A stretch of 64,000 bases of DNA from Rhododendron vialii (taxonomy: Eukaryota; Streptophyta; Magnoliopsida; Ericales; Ericaceae): NCBI RefSeq assembly GCF_030253575.1, contig NC_080566.1, forward strand, positions 12,479,501-12,543,500, given 5' to 3'. This document shows, one piece after another, positions 33,148-45,010 of the stretch (within the stretch, counting starts at the first letter, position 1; the number at the start of each line of letters is the position of its first letter). The position numbers and the translations under genes are program-made. The notes under the pieces were generated by a model. The model was not told the DNA's origin. It made no database searches and worked only from the letters and a program-made list of their open reading frames with translations.

Positions 33148-33321
33148 TCTACATAATAAAGGAGAACAGTTTTTGAATCTTATCTCTTTATAAATCTTAA
33201 CCATTGATTTGCTCCATAAATCTTACGGCTTTCCCTCTCTCTCTTAAACAATATTAATTACACAATTGACACTAATTAGATCTCACGTTGCGTTGTGCCT
33301 TCAGGCGTAGGCAAACCCTAG
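33148..33321 (+). mobile_element. Short non-autonomous Helitron
   Basis: It starts TCTACATAATAAA, ends CCCTAG after a short GC-rich hairpin-prone stretch, and sits between A (33147) and T (33322): the Helitron signature of 5'-TC, CTRR-3' and insertion in AT with no duplication. The paralogous repeat at 37477-37500 reads GTTGCTCCTTACATTACTATATT with the A-T junction intact, an exact empty site. Confidence 0.88.
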
Positions 33322-33683
33322 TTACAATATATTGCACTTCCTATGAGACGAATTGCTCCTTGTAATGATAAAATAATTAATTTAAAAAATAAAAAAAATT
33401 GTTTTTTAAAGAGTTTTCTTATTCATTTCGATTTTTTAACATTTTTAATAGTTTATTTTTTTCTTGGGACCCGGTGATATATCCAAGTAAGTATTATTAT
33501 TAGTGTGTTCTAATTAATTATATGTTGTAAATATTGTGGAGCATGCACATATCCAAGTACGTATTTATTATTGTGTTCTAATAAGAATTTGAAATTTTTT
33601 ATTGTGCGGCATTCAATTTCCAAAAAAAAAAAATTAAAATGTTTATAGATTAAAATTTTTTATTTCAAAATTAACTGCTCTAA

Positions 33684-33905
33684 TTTTCAATTCATTTGCA
33701 CTAATGCGAAGATTATATTTTTATTATTATTTTATCCTAAAGAGTCATAATTAAATTTTGTCTCTAGAGTTCTCATAGTTAACTACTGCTCTTGGTTGGA
33801 AACACTATGGAGCAGAAACTTCATTTTGCGAGCTCTAGAGATAAAATTTAATTATGACCATTTACAATAAAATGATCAGAAAATAAGATCTTTGTACCGA
33901 TTTAA
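33684..33905. repeat. Fold-back repeat
   Basis: The arm TAATTAAATTTTGTCTCTAGAG pairs with its inverse near 33832-33855, around a loop near 33790. The outer words match the fold-back at 31398-31615. The LTR-like element at 33925 lies just outside the right arm. Confidence 0.6.
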
Positions 33906-33924
33906 ACAGATTAAAAATTGAAAC

Positions 33925-35116
33925 TGTAACGACCCTGATTTTTGGTAAAGAAAAATTTCGTTAAATATTTGAATTTCTTGGCTAGGAATCCTACCTTTCC
34001 TAGGATAATTTGATTCCAACTAATTAGTTAGCCAAACCAATTGAATTCTAAGCCTAGTTAAACCTCTCTAATCATTTTTTTTAACCTTCCAAACCTCTTT
34101 AAACTCTAGGACTTCCTAGAAAGGCTACTTTGAAGCCCTATTTATTCTTTTGCATTGACAAGTCATTTTCAAAGCCAAAGCAAACCCTTTAATCATTTCA
34201 CTTTCCATTGACTTGTCATTTTCCCTACTCATGACAATTAAACCCATTATTATGCTTTCTTAATCAAATCACTTTCCTATAAAGTGCATTGTTCTTTCTC
34301 TTCATTGGAATGTCACTTTCAAAGAGATATTCCTTCCAAATCATCCTTGAACCTTATGAACCTTTCTACATCATAGTTGAACTTTTTCAACCTTAGACTT
34401 GGAAATCATTATACTTTCATGACTAGTCATTTCAAAACTTTATTTCTCATCATTACTTCTTCCAAGTATATATTTTCTCATCATTACCTCTTTAACCATT
34501 GAATAATAGTTCGTAGGGTAATTTTTATCCTTTAAGTAATAGACTTGCCATAATCCAATGAGTACATAGATTTGACGAGACAAATCATTAGAGCCTTTCA
34601 TCATGACCTAGACTTTGTCATGCATGTAAACCTAAGAATTATAACCTTAAACCTAATTACCCTCCAAAGTTACTTTCCTAGATCTTACCCTAGGTATATA
34701 TATATACATATATACATAATAGCCTATTATAAGCATGCTTATATATGCATAGGTACACTTTCTAGAAAATGGCTTACCCATTGGTCAATAGATTGCACTT
34801 GAAAGCCTTACCTTTAATCATTACCCTTTCCATAGACTTAGCAAGCCTACTTAAGTCTAAGTATGCTTAGCTACGTATAGGTATATATATATGTATATGG
34901 ATATATATACTTTCTAGAAAATGTTTTGACTATTGAACAATACCTTGTCATTGAAAGCCTTGACTTTCATCATTACCCTTTTCTAGACATAGTAAGCTAG
35001 CCCACTTGGCACTCAAGTATACTTATACATATACATATACATATATATATACATATGTATATATATATATACATATGTATATATATATATGTTTATACAC
35101 ACACACATACATCCAC

Positions 35117-35163
<47 letters not shown>

Positions 35164-35490
35164 TGTGGTGTGTGCATGTGTCTTGGTACACTTACACAAG
35201 CTACCCTTTTAGCCTTAAGCCTAATTACAACTTGACAACCCATTTCTAGTCTACTTTAAGCATAAAATCCTAGCCTTAATCATCCTAGATTTAGTTCCAA
35301 CCTAGCCTTTAATCAACCTAGAAATTGATTTACAAGATAAGCCTAGGATTGACTAAACATGGAAGGCTAGGATTTTTCCTAAAAAGCCTTAAGATCCTAC
35401 TTGATTTTATAGCCTTATGCCTAAAATTGGAAAAGACAAGTCATGGCATGCTTGAAATGCTTGATTGGACAACACAATGGAGCAAATCCA

Positions 35491-35565
<75 letters not shown>

Positions 35566-37407
35566 GAGAGAGAGAGAGGGCCGGCCAATAGAGGGGAGAG
35601 AGTGCCAAGATTTTTGCTATAAATACGACCCCCCCTCATGCCATTCAACTCACACCTTCAACCCTTCAACTTCTCTCTCTAGAAATCCTTGTGTTCTTGC
35701 TTTGTTCTTCCTTGTTCTTGAGTTATTCAAGAAACTCATCCAAGACCGCCACTCGACCACCTTTTCAATCTAAAAAGTTTAGTAGTTAGTCAAGAACTAG
35801 TTTCGAGAGAAACCTTTTCTCTTTTGAAACTATCGGAAGCTTACCGTAGGAAGTCATTCCGTCCGATAGTCAACTTACTTTTCCGTAGCCGCTCTACCGC
35901 CAAGAAGAACGGTAGAATGTCCTTACTCTCTAACTCTAAGTATAAGTAGATTTTTCCTTACTCATTAATCCTAAATATAGAAAATTTGTATGATCATGTA
36001 GAATACCTCTAACCACTTCCTCTAAGTATAAAGCTTAGTATACGTTAATTCTCCCGTACTTATTATCTCTAAATATAGAAATATGCATATTGTTTGTTTG
36101 TGAAAATGCATGAGAACTTGAAAAGTGTTTATTAAAGTTTTGAAAAGGAAGGGGAGTATGTTGAATATATCGACTTTATTTTTCGGAAAAACATATATTG
36201 TTTTGAACTTCCCTAAAAGGAGGAAAGAACGGATTTTCGAAATATAAACTTGATCGAAAGTATTCGTATTTTGATCTTAGGATGGTTATGAGTATGTATA
36301 CATGTTTACTAGGATTTCTTGTTTTGATATGTGATAAGGCATAAGTGGTTCCTACTCCAAAGGTGTCCGTCTATGTGACACTATGCTTTAAGGATGTGGC
36401 AATTGTTTGAATGTGATTCCGTAAATATGAGCATAATAAAGTAACATAGAGTTGGATGATCTTGCTAGTTTAGTTTCAAGATTACAATGAATAATTTATA
36501 TTATAGTGTACAAGGGTCCTATCGCGGAGTCTTTGAATGAAAACGAGACACATAAATTGAGAAAGTAGGAACATGACACCTAGGGTGTAGTTAATGCAAA
36601 GAAGTGATTTGAAAAAGAGAAATGGTTTAAAAACCACAATGTGGCCGAACGTGGTAGCCCATTGTGTGTGTGTGTATGCGTGCCAATGGGAACCATTGTG
36701 AGGATAGTCGGAAGACCGGAACGGCGGAACCGAAGTTGGGTGTGTAGCTTGGTTATCCGCAGAGAGGAGACAGTGCAAAGTTTTGTGTGCAAATGGGAAC
36801 CCGGGACGGCGGAACCATTGTGAGAATACTCGGGAGACCGAAATGGCGGAACCGAGGTTGGTTGTGTTAAAAACGATTTTGGAAATGTTAATTTGGTAAA
36901 TGAAAGGTGAAACCAGTAACACGGTCTATGAAATGTCGCGTAGGAGAAACTCAAAAAATCATGGACACCAACGTTAGTATGGATAGTGAATGTGGATGTG
37001 TCATTGTTAGCTGTTTTGTCAAATATGCATGTACTATGCGGAAATCGTTAATTTTATGATGTATTGTTTGTAAGTTAAGGGTTAGTGGATATGGATTATT
37101 CTATTGAGCTCCTATAGTTCATGGTGTTACCTTTGGTGACCCTGACATATTATACTTGGGGCGATGCTGGTATAATGTGTCAGAATTTGTAGATGATTAG
37201 GGTGAGCTATACACCTTAGAGACTTTCGGAGCCAAAGAGCTGGTAAGAATGGAGGAGCAGGCGGAGCTATAGTTAGGAACCTTGGTTATCCTTCCCTCGT
37301 GTAATAAAAGTACTCTTGTGGGAGTTATGATGTAATAATGAGCCAGACTCTTTTTAAGTTTTCAATAAAAATGTTTATTTAACGTTCCTAAAATTATGGG
37401 CGTTACA
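33925..37407. mobile_element. Large solo-LTR-like element, 3.5 kb
   Basis: It begins TGTAACGACCC and ends GGGCGTTACA, so TG...CA with short inverted ends. The flanks GAAAC and GGAAC are a 5 bp duplication with one mismatch. A TATA-like CTATAAATA lies at about 35618-35626, followed by pyrimidine-rich leader-like sequence, as in an LTR promoter. No gag, pol, primer-binding site or second LTR is seen. Long LTRs starting TGTAACG are known from plant Ty3/gypsy chromoviruses of the Tekay/Del type; that assignment is inference. It contains TA/GA microsatellites at about 35036-35161 and 35494-35578. Confidence 0.65.
35494..35578 (+). repeat. (GA)n microsatellite
   Basis: A near-perfect GA run of about 85 bases, after (GT)n, inside the LTR-like element just before its TATA-like word. 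A second GA run (35118-35161) follows TA/CA runs from 35036. Confidence 0.9.
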
Positions 37408-38335
37408 GGAACACTTAATTTTTAACCATATTTGTAATATATAAATAAAAATAAGGTTGCTACTTCAATAAAACAGAGTTGCTCCTTACATTACTATATT
37501 GCACTCTCTATGAAACAGATTGCTCCTTGTAATACAATACAAGTTTTATGAAATATTATATGGCATAATTCATTAAACAGATTGCTCATGTTGTAGCCGA
37601 TATTCGATTGTCACCTAACTTGGGCAAGAATGAAAAAATTAACAAGACGTTAAATCTTAACGGTTTAGATCGATCGAGCATTCAAAAGAATGAGTCAGTT
37701 GCTACCTTTAAAATATTTACATTGAACTTGATTCTAAACCAAAGTTTTATGCTATAGGACTTTAATGTCTCTAGAAATACCGTATGTGTTCCGATCATAT
37801 GGTTGACGAGGTCCAATTAAGTTACAAAATTATAATTAAATAAATTATATTTCTTAATGCAATTACTTCCGGAAAAAAAAATGCAATTACTATAATGTGT
37901 TTATTAAATTAAGTTAATAAACTATAATATCATATTCAAAATTTTCATATTAAAAAAACCCACAACTTTGCTTCTTCAATTATACAGATCTGCTCCTTAG
38001 ATTACATTATATTGCTCTTTCTATAAAACGGATTGCTCTTTGTCATACAGTGCAAATTTTATGAAATATGTTGCATGGCATGATTTATGAGTTTTTGTGG
38101 CCTTATATACAAGTAGTTTGTGGTCCACTAGAGTCCAAGATAGATTACACCTATTTTTGTGGAAAAAAAGCCTATATGAGTTTATATAACCTTATTTATG
38201 AGTTTTTGTGGCTTTATATATAAAACATTTGTGGTTCACTACAAGCCAAATACTAGAGTCAAAATAGATTGCACATATTTTAAGAAAAAACATCTATATG
38301 AGTTTTTGTGGCTTGGTAAATGACATTTTGTGGTA
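37408..38335. other. Diverged repeats, no gene
   Basis: 37450-37560 and 37970-38070 are two copies of the repeat that hosts the Helitron at 33148 (words CAGAGTTGCTCCTTACAT, GATTGCTCCTTGTAAT). A 12 bp duplication AATGCAATTACT around TCCGGAAAAAAA lies at 37856-37891. Confidence 0.55.
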
Positions 38336-39080
38336 CTTCCTCCGTCCCTTTTTTAGAATCCAGTATTTTATTTTGGGCTGTTCCTTAATAAGTGTCCATT
38401 TTGTAAAGTTAGTGGTAAAAGTTGGTGAATTTTCCATTTTGCCTCTAAAAGTTGATTCCATTTTGAAAAGTTAGTGAGTAAAAATGTAATTATGATGTTT
38501 TCATAGAGGGTAAAGAAAGAAAGTTGAGGTAAAGATTGATGTGAAATGTATAATGATGATATCTTTTTCATAAATTAAAATTACGAAGTAAGACACTTAA
38601 AAATGGACGGAGAGAGTATTATATATGAGGGATTGTGAAACTACTACATCCAAACAACCCAAATACAATTTGTGGCTTCCTTTATGAGAACTTGTGGCAA
38701 TATATATGAGATATGTCACTTCCACTGCATTTCCACTATGGTCCAAAGCTGTCATATGAGTTTTATGGTGTTCTTTATGAGATTTTACGGGTCGTTTGTG
38801 TTTTATGGCCTTCTTTTATTACAATGTTTGGTATCCAATAAATTCTAAAAAAAAACCTAGCCTCTATATGAAAGATCAAGGGCCCTTATAAGAGATTTTG
38901 TGGCTCCTTATATGAGACCCAAGATGCCCAGTTCAATGGGTCATTTTTTGCCTATGTGGCACAATACCAACCACCCACTTGGTCAAAGAGTGTGTACCAT
39001 ATACACTTTCATACTTTACAAAAATTAATAAGAGGAGCCACAAATTTCTCATATTAAAGGGCCACAAATCTCATACATGA
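38090..39080. repeat. Cluster of short TATGAG-TTTTGTGGC repeats
   Basis: At least ten diverged occurrences of a TATGAGnTTTTGTGGC-like word, irregularly spaced. The last ones (about 39036-39080) are in the opposite orientation. Interrupted by the Stowaway at 38336. No coding potential. Confidence 0.6.
38336..38616. mobile_element. Stowaway MITE
   Basis: The ends are CTTCCTCCGTCCC and GGACGGAGAGAG, with TA on both sides; internal words match the Stowaways at 19353 and 62466. Confidence 0.92.
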
Positions 39081-39394
39081 GGGTGTGTAACCTAGATTTT
39101 TCCTATTAGAACAGATAGATTGCACTCAAATTTCATTTTGATAAACAACTATTATGATAACGGAATTTTTCCTTTGCTAGTAAAGAAAAATATTATTCGA
39201 ATCCAACATATGGTCAAAGCCAAAGGAAGTAAAGCATGTAAAAATGGAATAATGTTTTAATTTAGATGAATCATGGGGTTCTGAAAATTCGAGAACCAAA
39301 GAGATAAAATTCAAAATAAAACAATCAAATTAAGGCGTATTTTCTAATCATGGTTAACATGGATGAGCAAAACATGATACGTGGGAGGCACTTT

Positions 39395-40768
39395 CTATTT
39401 CTCCTTATTGTAAGAAGAAACACCAAAGGGCAGAGGGTAAATGGAAGAGGCATTCAGGAGGTCTGGACGTACGAAACCGTAGTTGCGAAGCACCTGATTA
39501 TCGGCAAAATTCAAAGCCTTTTCCATCCCGTTCAAGCATTGCTCCTCTGAGTAGCCCCACTGCCCACTACACGGCCTACATGCCGTAAAATGCGTGATAA
39601 ACTCCCGTTGTCCTCCACCGGCATAGCCACTTTTGTTGACAAATGCCTCCCTCATCACTGCCGCATAGTGTTCACTCACCTTCTCCGCATGTCGTCTCCG
39701 CAACTCCGTCACACCTTTCTCTATCCTCGCATAGTCGTCGCTAATTGTATCAAATGAGTTGACGATGTCAACCCAATACCCACTTAAGTCGTATTGATTC
39801 TCTATGTAAATCTTATTCCCAAATGTCTCCTTCTCTTTCAATAGCAAATAAACCAGAGCCGATTGATCGTCAGATTCCGGATCTGTCTTATCACTCATCG
39901 TCGATGTTAGGGTCTGACCCCACTTTTCGTAGTTTGGAGTTTGTGGGCCCATCCCTGCCCACACTTCCAAAAACTCCATTGACCATTGACAGTTTCGGAT
40001 GAAAAACACACCGGCATTAACCCCGCCCCAGCTCTTCTTCTCATAGACCTTATCGTAATACCCGGGAACCACGAGGTTATGGTCCTTATACTTCTCTAAC
40101 GGCAGCTTAAAATCCATATTTGTAAATACTGCATCCGAATCAACCCAAAAGATCCACTCAGCCTCCGGGTGCGCCAACATAGTTGCCCGAAGCACGGGCA
40201 TTTTTACCCACCAGCTGCCCATTTTCGGGTGCAAAAATGCGTTGCTGTAGAAGATATCGTAGCCATGGATCCGACAGTAATCCACCTTGTTCTTGAAAAA
40301 CCTCAAGTTCAAATGATCTCCAATCGGATCCTTACACGGTGACGGCTGCGATCCAGTCACCACAAAAACCCGGTCCTCTGCTCCGATGGCGAATGACGGA
40401 TGATGCTTCAGCCACTCTCTTCTCTTCTCGTCCCAGTTCGTGACTGGATTCCCTATCGTATAACTCAGGGCCGGGTCATCGTAGAACGTTTTGTCGGCTG
40501 GGTCGTGGCCCAGGTTAAGGCCTTGATCACTCACGGTGGCGCAGTCTTTCGTAGCTCCACCGTCTTTTCCTGGCGATACCGTCATCTTAGATACGTCAAA
40601 CATGTTGGGAAAACTAGTGGAAGGTGAGAAACTCAAAAGCAGCACTAACAGAGCCACCCCTGCTACGCCTATGAAAATGGGTTTGCTCGGACCTATGAGT
40701 TTCTCCATTTTCGCAACTGTCGCATGTTTTTTATGATCAGATGCTACTGTTGCAATTGCTCTTCCCAT
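39395..40768 (-). CDS. GT34 glycosyltransferase, array gene 4
   Basis: Single-exon, 457 residues from the ATG at 40768 (two codons upstream the frame reads TTG, so the longer start is rejected). The N-terminal tail is 10 residues longer than in genes 1, 2, 5 and 6 because of an ATVASDHKKHATVAK segment, which looks like a local duplication of ATVA(K) with a spacer; gene 3 shares it but with a stop. The anchor is at about 30-47, and DxD is D210-S-D212. The next motif reads FTNMDF instead of FTDMDF. The segment before the ITHFTACRPCSG motif carries an extra Gly/Tyr-rich piece (NKSGYAGGGQRE). Catalytic motifs are otherwise intact. Nearest relative: gene 3. The 3' flank starts abruptly at about 39213, where it is joined to sequence that lies upstream of genes elsewhere. 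Confidence 0.92.
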   Translation of the reverse strand: MGRAIATVASDHKKHATVAKMEKLIGPSKPIFIGVAGVALLVLLLSFSPSTSFPNMFDVSKMTVSPGKDGGATKDCATVSDQGLNLGHDPADKTFYDDPALSYTIGNPVTNWDEKRREWLKHHPSFAIGAEDRVFVVTGSQPSPCKDPIGDHLNLRFFKNKVDYCRIHGYDIFYSNAFLHPKMGSWWVKMPVLRATMLAHPEAEWIFWVDSDAVFTNMDFKLPLEKYKDHNLVVPGYYDKVYEKKSWGGVNAGVFFIRNCQWSMEFLEVWAGMGPQTPNYEKWGQTLTSTMSDKTDPESDDQSALVYLLLKEKETFGNKIYIENQYDLSGYWVDIVNSFDTISDDYARIEKGVTELRRRHAEKVSEHYAAVMREAFVNKSGYAGGGQREFITHFTACRPCSGQWGYSEEQCLNGMEKALNFADNQVLRNYGFVRPDLLNASSIYPLPFGVSSYNKEK

Positions 40769-41369
40769 ACCCAATTTCTGAAATTAAAATCAGAGAGGAT
40801 TCTGTTACTCAATTGCAAATCATTAAAAACAGAGAGGCCGAGAATTGCCTTATGAATGAGTAATTCAAGAGAGTAAGACCTTAAGAGGAATGGGAATCAG
40901 CAGGGGAAAGAGATGGAGGCTATCAGTTGACTATTTATCAATATGCATGGGAATATAATAGGGAAATTTGTAAAATAGTATCATCTTCCCCAGACTATAA
41001 TGGGGATCAGGATCCTCTCTGAATAAAACCAAAAAACTATTCACAATGGCCGATCTGTCCCAATTCTACCAAATTTTCTTTTTCTGCTCATAAAGTGGTT
41101 CTCTTTATGTAGTTGACAAGCGATGGGTGCACAATGGATGTGCGTGCTTCTGCTTAGAAACAGCATTGTTTTTCCCCTAACAATTCGGAAACTGCAATGG
41201 AGTCGGTGGTTACATGAATCACGTGTGTACATTTTTGTCCTTACAGTTATCGAGGGCATACGTAAAACAGAATTCATATTTTTGTCATCTCTACGTCCAA
41301 CTAGGAAAATGAAAAATTGTGACCCAGCTTCATTTTTTTTGTCAACACCAAAAGGACTCTTCGTTTATA
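40769..41369 (-). promoter_or_regulatory. Promoter and upstream flank of GT34 gene 4
   Basis: A minus-strand GATAAATAG TATA-like word lies at about 40930-40942, roughly 165 bp before the ATG, at the same place as in gene 3 and, as CATAAATAG, gene 6. The rest matches the gene 3 upstream flank. No gene is seen. Confidence 0.4.
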
Positions 41370-41630
41370 CTCCCTCCGTCCCAATTTGTTTGTCCACTTT
41401 TTGACTTTTAAGTGTCCCAAAATATTTGTCCAATATGTGTTTGACTTGTTAAAATTTCCTTAATGCCCTTTCTCTTTCAAAAAATACTGCATTGGAGAAT
41501 GTCCACTCCCATTTAATGCTAGGAAATTGAGGGGTATTCTTGGAAAATCAAAACTCTTAAAGAGCAATCATTATGTTCCCTTAAAAAGTTGATTTTTCAA
41601 AAATGGACAAACAAATCAGGACGGAGGGAG
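41370..41630. mobile_element. Stowaway MITE
   Basis: The ends are CTCCCTCCGTCCC and GGACGGAGGGAG, with TA on both sides (41368-41369, 41631-41632). Confidence 0.93.
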
Positions 41631-41958
41631 TATATTAGAACAAATAGATTTTACGGTCAAATTTCATTTTGATAAACAACCCTTTGCTAGTAAAGAAAAA
41701 TATTATTCGAATCCAATTGACTTGTAACACATGGTCGATGATCGAGGTCGTCATTCATATAATAACATGGGTTAGGGATGATTATTCCTGAATATAATAT
41801 AATATAATATAATATAATAGTACTTTTTTCACTTAGTGTGTGGATCGTGTGATTAATTATTTGAAGAATACCTTATGTCACAATAGCAAGTTTGTACTAG
41901 TCAACCAAGTCTAGTCTAGCTGTACATAACATGATAAAGGAATTAAATAGTATTATAA

Positions 41959-42015
41959 TTTTTTTTTTTTGGTAATATAGGATGTCCCGGGCAGCTTGCG
42001 CGCATCTCGGACTAA
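41959..42015 (-). mobile_element. 5'-truncated SINE tail
   Basis: The plus-strand T-run followed by GGTAATATAGGATGTCCCGG and a GCGCGCATCTCGG patch reads, on the minus strand, like the 3' end of a tRNA-derived plant SINE (CCCGGGACATCCT then poly A). No matching duplication was found. Confidence 0.45.
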
Positions 42016-42068
42016 TCTATACAGCCCCTTCCACAGTTGTTTGACACGCTTACGCATGACAAACTTCA

Positions 42069-42070
<2 letters not shown>

Positions 42071-42136
<66 letters not shown>
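42071..42136 (+). repeat. (GA)n microsatellite
   Basis: A perfect GA run of about 66 bases. Confidence 0.95.
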
Positions 42137-42139
<3 letters not shown>

Positions 42140-42544
42140 TTCTGTCTTCATTATTTTCGTATATTTTGAATCTCTGATACAGAAGAAACACAACTATATA
42201 TGTTGGAAAAAATTTCGGCAATAACGTATAATTTTAGAGAACAATTTCAATGATAACAATACAATACAATACATGATTGAAAGATTACATAAATGTGAAC
42301 AGGATAAACGAAATACAAACAGAAATCTCTGAAATCAAACTAAGTCTTGTGTAATACCACAGTCTCCTTAAGAAAGATTCGCCGCCTACTGAAGGTGTTG
42401 TAGGTTACGTCGGCGTCTTCCTCCCAGGGGCGGCTCGGCTAAATCGCAAGCCGTCGGAACACTACCTTCGACGGCCTTGGCGAACTGACTACCGAAGGTG
42501 TTGTAGGTTAAGGTAAGAGATACTGCAAAGAACCTATTGAAGAT

Positions 42545-42920
42545 CTAAATAAAGTGACATCATGAAAGAGTGGTTCAACACAAATGAATGGAGAGATTCC
42601 AAATCTTATTAAGTGATCACTCATTCCACTCCCAAGCAATGTGAGATTCCTTAACATCCTCACTCACGTGCAACCACGTTTGAGGTCTGTCACGTGTGGC
42701 TACTTTTTTGGTCCTATCATCGTGCAACATTTCTCCTGGTCTGTTATCGCGGGGTGTGGATTGTAATTTTTTTTAAAATGTGGGGTGGAATGAGTCCTAT
42801 TCTAATACCATATGAAAATTTTATATCTATTTCAAAACGAATTGACAATGAGTGGAGAAGTCTCAAATGTTATTAAGTGATCACTCATTCCACTCTAAAG
42901 CAATGTGGGATTCGTTAACA
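42545..42920 (-). mobile_element. TRIM-like miniature LTR retroelement
   Basis: On the minus strand two direct repeats begin TGTTAA(C/G)GAATC(C/T)CACATTG, at 42920 and 42656, each continuing through AGTGGAATGAGTGATCAC. Just inside the first is TGGTATTAGAAT (42799-42810), close to the TGGTATCAGAGC primer-binding site complementary to initiator Met-tRNA. The second repeat is preceded by a purine-rich CACGTGAGTGAGGA. There is no coding sequence. Confidence 0.7.
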
Positions 42921-43859
42921 ATGCATAGGGGTAAAATAGCCCCAAGAGTTGTTGGCAAAAAGAATTGAACATAAAACCTCAGGATGGACCCAACACCTGA
43001 GTCTGCTTACGACAGAAGATTGAATACTCTTGGATGTTTAGCCCGAAAAGTAGGGCTTCTAGTCGATTGCAGAATAACTCGGTAAGACTGAGATCGTACC
43101 ACAGGGAATCAGTAATAGCTTGTTCGGATTGTAGGCTTTATATGTGAGGTTTTCGGCGTTTAGATGGCCAATTGTCGATTTTCCTTCAAACGGTGGACAT
43201 TTCTCTTGAAAAGACTAGAAATGAGTTTAATGAACTAAAAGAGGTACGTCTAGAGATCACCCATCCCGTGACTTAGGCCATTATCGATTCTCGAATATAA
43301 CTCAAGTGAGAGTCGCAACCGCGTGCTCCCGTTCAGAGGATTTAGCTTTAAAGACTACGTTTAATCAAATGATATGATTTACCGGAATTGAACTACCTTG
43401 TTTGAACTAATTAATCGAACATGTAGGATGACAGAATTCCAAGCATGCCGTGTGTCAAGACCGCTTGTCTACATAGTATCAAAGAAGTTAACAATCCTAG
43501 TTTAGACAAAAAAATTGCAAGATTAGTTCTAATCCATAAACCATTATTTTAAGCCCGAAGGTTCGAGAACAAACAACAACCTAAATCATTGGGATAGATT
43601 AGCCCAAGACTTAGACAATCAACTACTCAACCATACTTAAAGAACCAAATATAATAGAAAATTGAGACATGAGATTTAATTGTAGAAACGAAAATAAACT
43701 TGGTATTAAGAAAGATCCAAAGCGTAGCTACAACATTAATAAATAAGAAAATATCAAACTAGGAATTAAACTTATAAGTATTAAAGCTTGAAACTAAGAA
43801 CAACAATGAAGAAAAATTGGAGAGAAAACTAATCTAGAGCATAAAGTAAATCTTTATAA

Positions 43860-43861
<2 letters not shown>

Positions 43862-43892
<31 letters not shown>
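43862..43892 (+). repeat. (GA)n microsatellite
   Basis: A perfect GA run next to the Tourist-like insertion. Confidence 0.9.
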
Positions 43893-43894
<2 letters not shown>

Positions 43895-43908
43895 TAGAGG
43901 AGTATTTA

Positions 43909-45010
43909 GGCCATCCACAGTGGTATAATAAAAAATGGATAACCAAAAGTTGACACCCAGCTTTTGATTATTCATTTAAGAGGTTGCTAAGCTTAACAAT
44001 GTTGAGGTTCACAATGATCACTTCTAGTCCATAACCAAAATAAGGGATCCATTACAATTACACACAATCTCTCTCTCCCCCTCTGTTTCCCGCCATCCAC
44101 TTCCCTCTATTACAATTTTTTTTTCGGCAAAAATATATCGACATATGGTGTTCTTCCTAGTGTTATCTATCAAAACAACACCGCAACTTTTTTTTTCTTC
44201 CTATTCTTGTAGCTTATATCACAAATCCACCACTCTCTTAATCTTTAAAAAAAAATTAAATGTGTTCTTGAATTTGAAAAAGAATGCAAGGTTCTTCCTT
44301 TTTTTGGCAAGATTCTTCATTTACTCAACCATGGGGAGGAACAAAAAAGGAATAGAATGCAAGGTTCTTCCTTTTTTTTTTTTTTTTTTATGGCAAGGTT
44401 CTTCATTTATTCAACCATAGGGGGAGGAACAAAAAAGGAATAACCATTTTATTTCTCAAAATACTTGGGTAAAAGTAAAATAAAAAAAAAATTCCAATTC
44501 CTCTCGTCGAGACGAATCAATAACCCATAAAAGTTTGAGGCAAAACTAACAAATGCGAAAAAATCAAATAAAGATAATTTTTATATTTAAGTTAAGTTTA
44601 AGATGAGTTCATAAGAACACAACCTAAAATAGAAACGAGAAAGAAGAGTGAAATACCTTAATTCGGCAACAATGGGTTAAATTGTAGATGATCGAGAAAT
44701 ATGAGTTTCACTTTTAGAGGGAAAGAAAGAGAAACAGTTTGTGGTTGATGTGAAGGTGAAGAAGAGAAGAAGAAAATACTAGTTGAAATACGCGTATATA
44801 TAAATTTTGGAACCAGTTAACTTATGCAGTATGGGGTTCACAAATTTTAATTATTGAAAAAAGTTGCTAGTTTTGATTATCCAAAATGCAAAATTTGATT
44901 ATTTCTAAGAATGTTGCTAAGTTTGATTATACCATTATGAGTCATTTTTTTACACCAATATTGTTAATTTTAACAACAATTAGCTTTTGATTATACCATT
45001 GTAGATGATC
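43909..45010. mobile_element. Tourist-like (PIF/Harbinger) non-autonomous element
   Basis: Ends pair as GGCCATCCACAGTGGTATAAT and the complement of GATCATCTACAATGGTATAAT, with TTA on both sides (43906-43908, 45011-45013), the Tourist target. 44450-44590 matches an arm of the inner repeat of the MULE-like element at 7671-8955. 44285-44350 and 44357-44430 are a tandem duplication around GCAAGGTTCTTC. Confidence 0.8.
44359..44404. repeat. Micro-insertion between 12 bp duplications
   Basis: GCAAGGTTCTTC is repeated perfectly at 44359-44370 and 44393-44404, separated by a C, a T-run and ATG. Confidence 0.7.

Noticed and set aside
39395-40774. Longer starts (MGMGR) for GT34 genes 2, 4 and 5
   Set aside because: The extra first codon is TTG; the next in-frame ATG is the natural start and matches gene 1.
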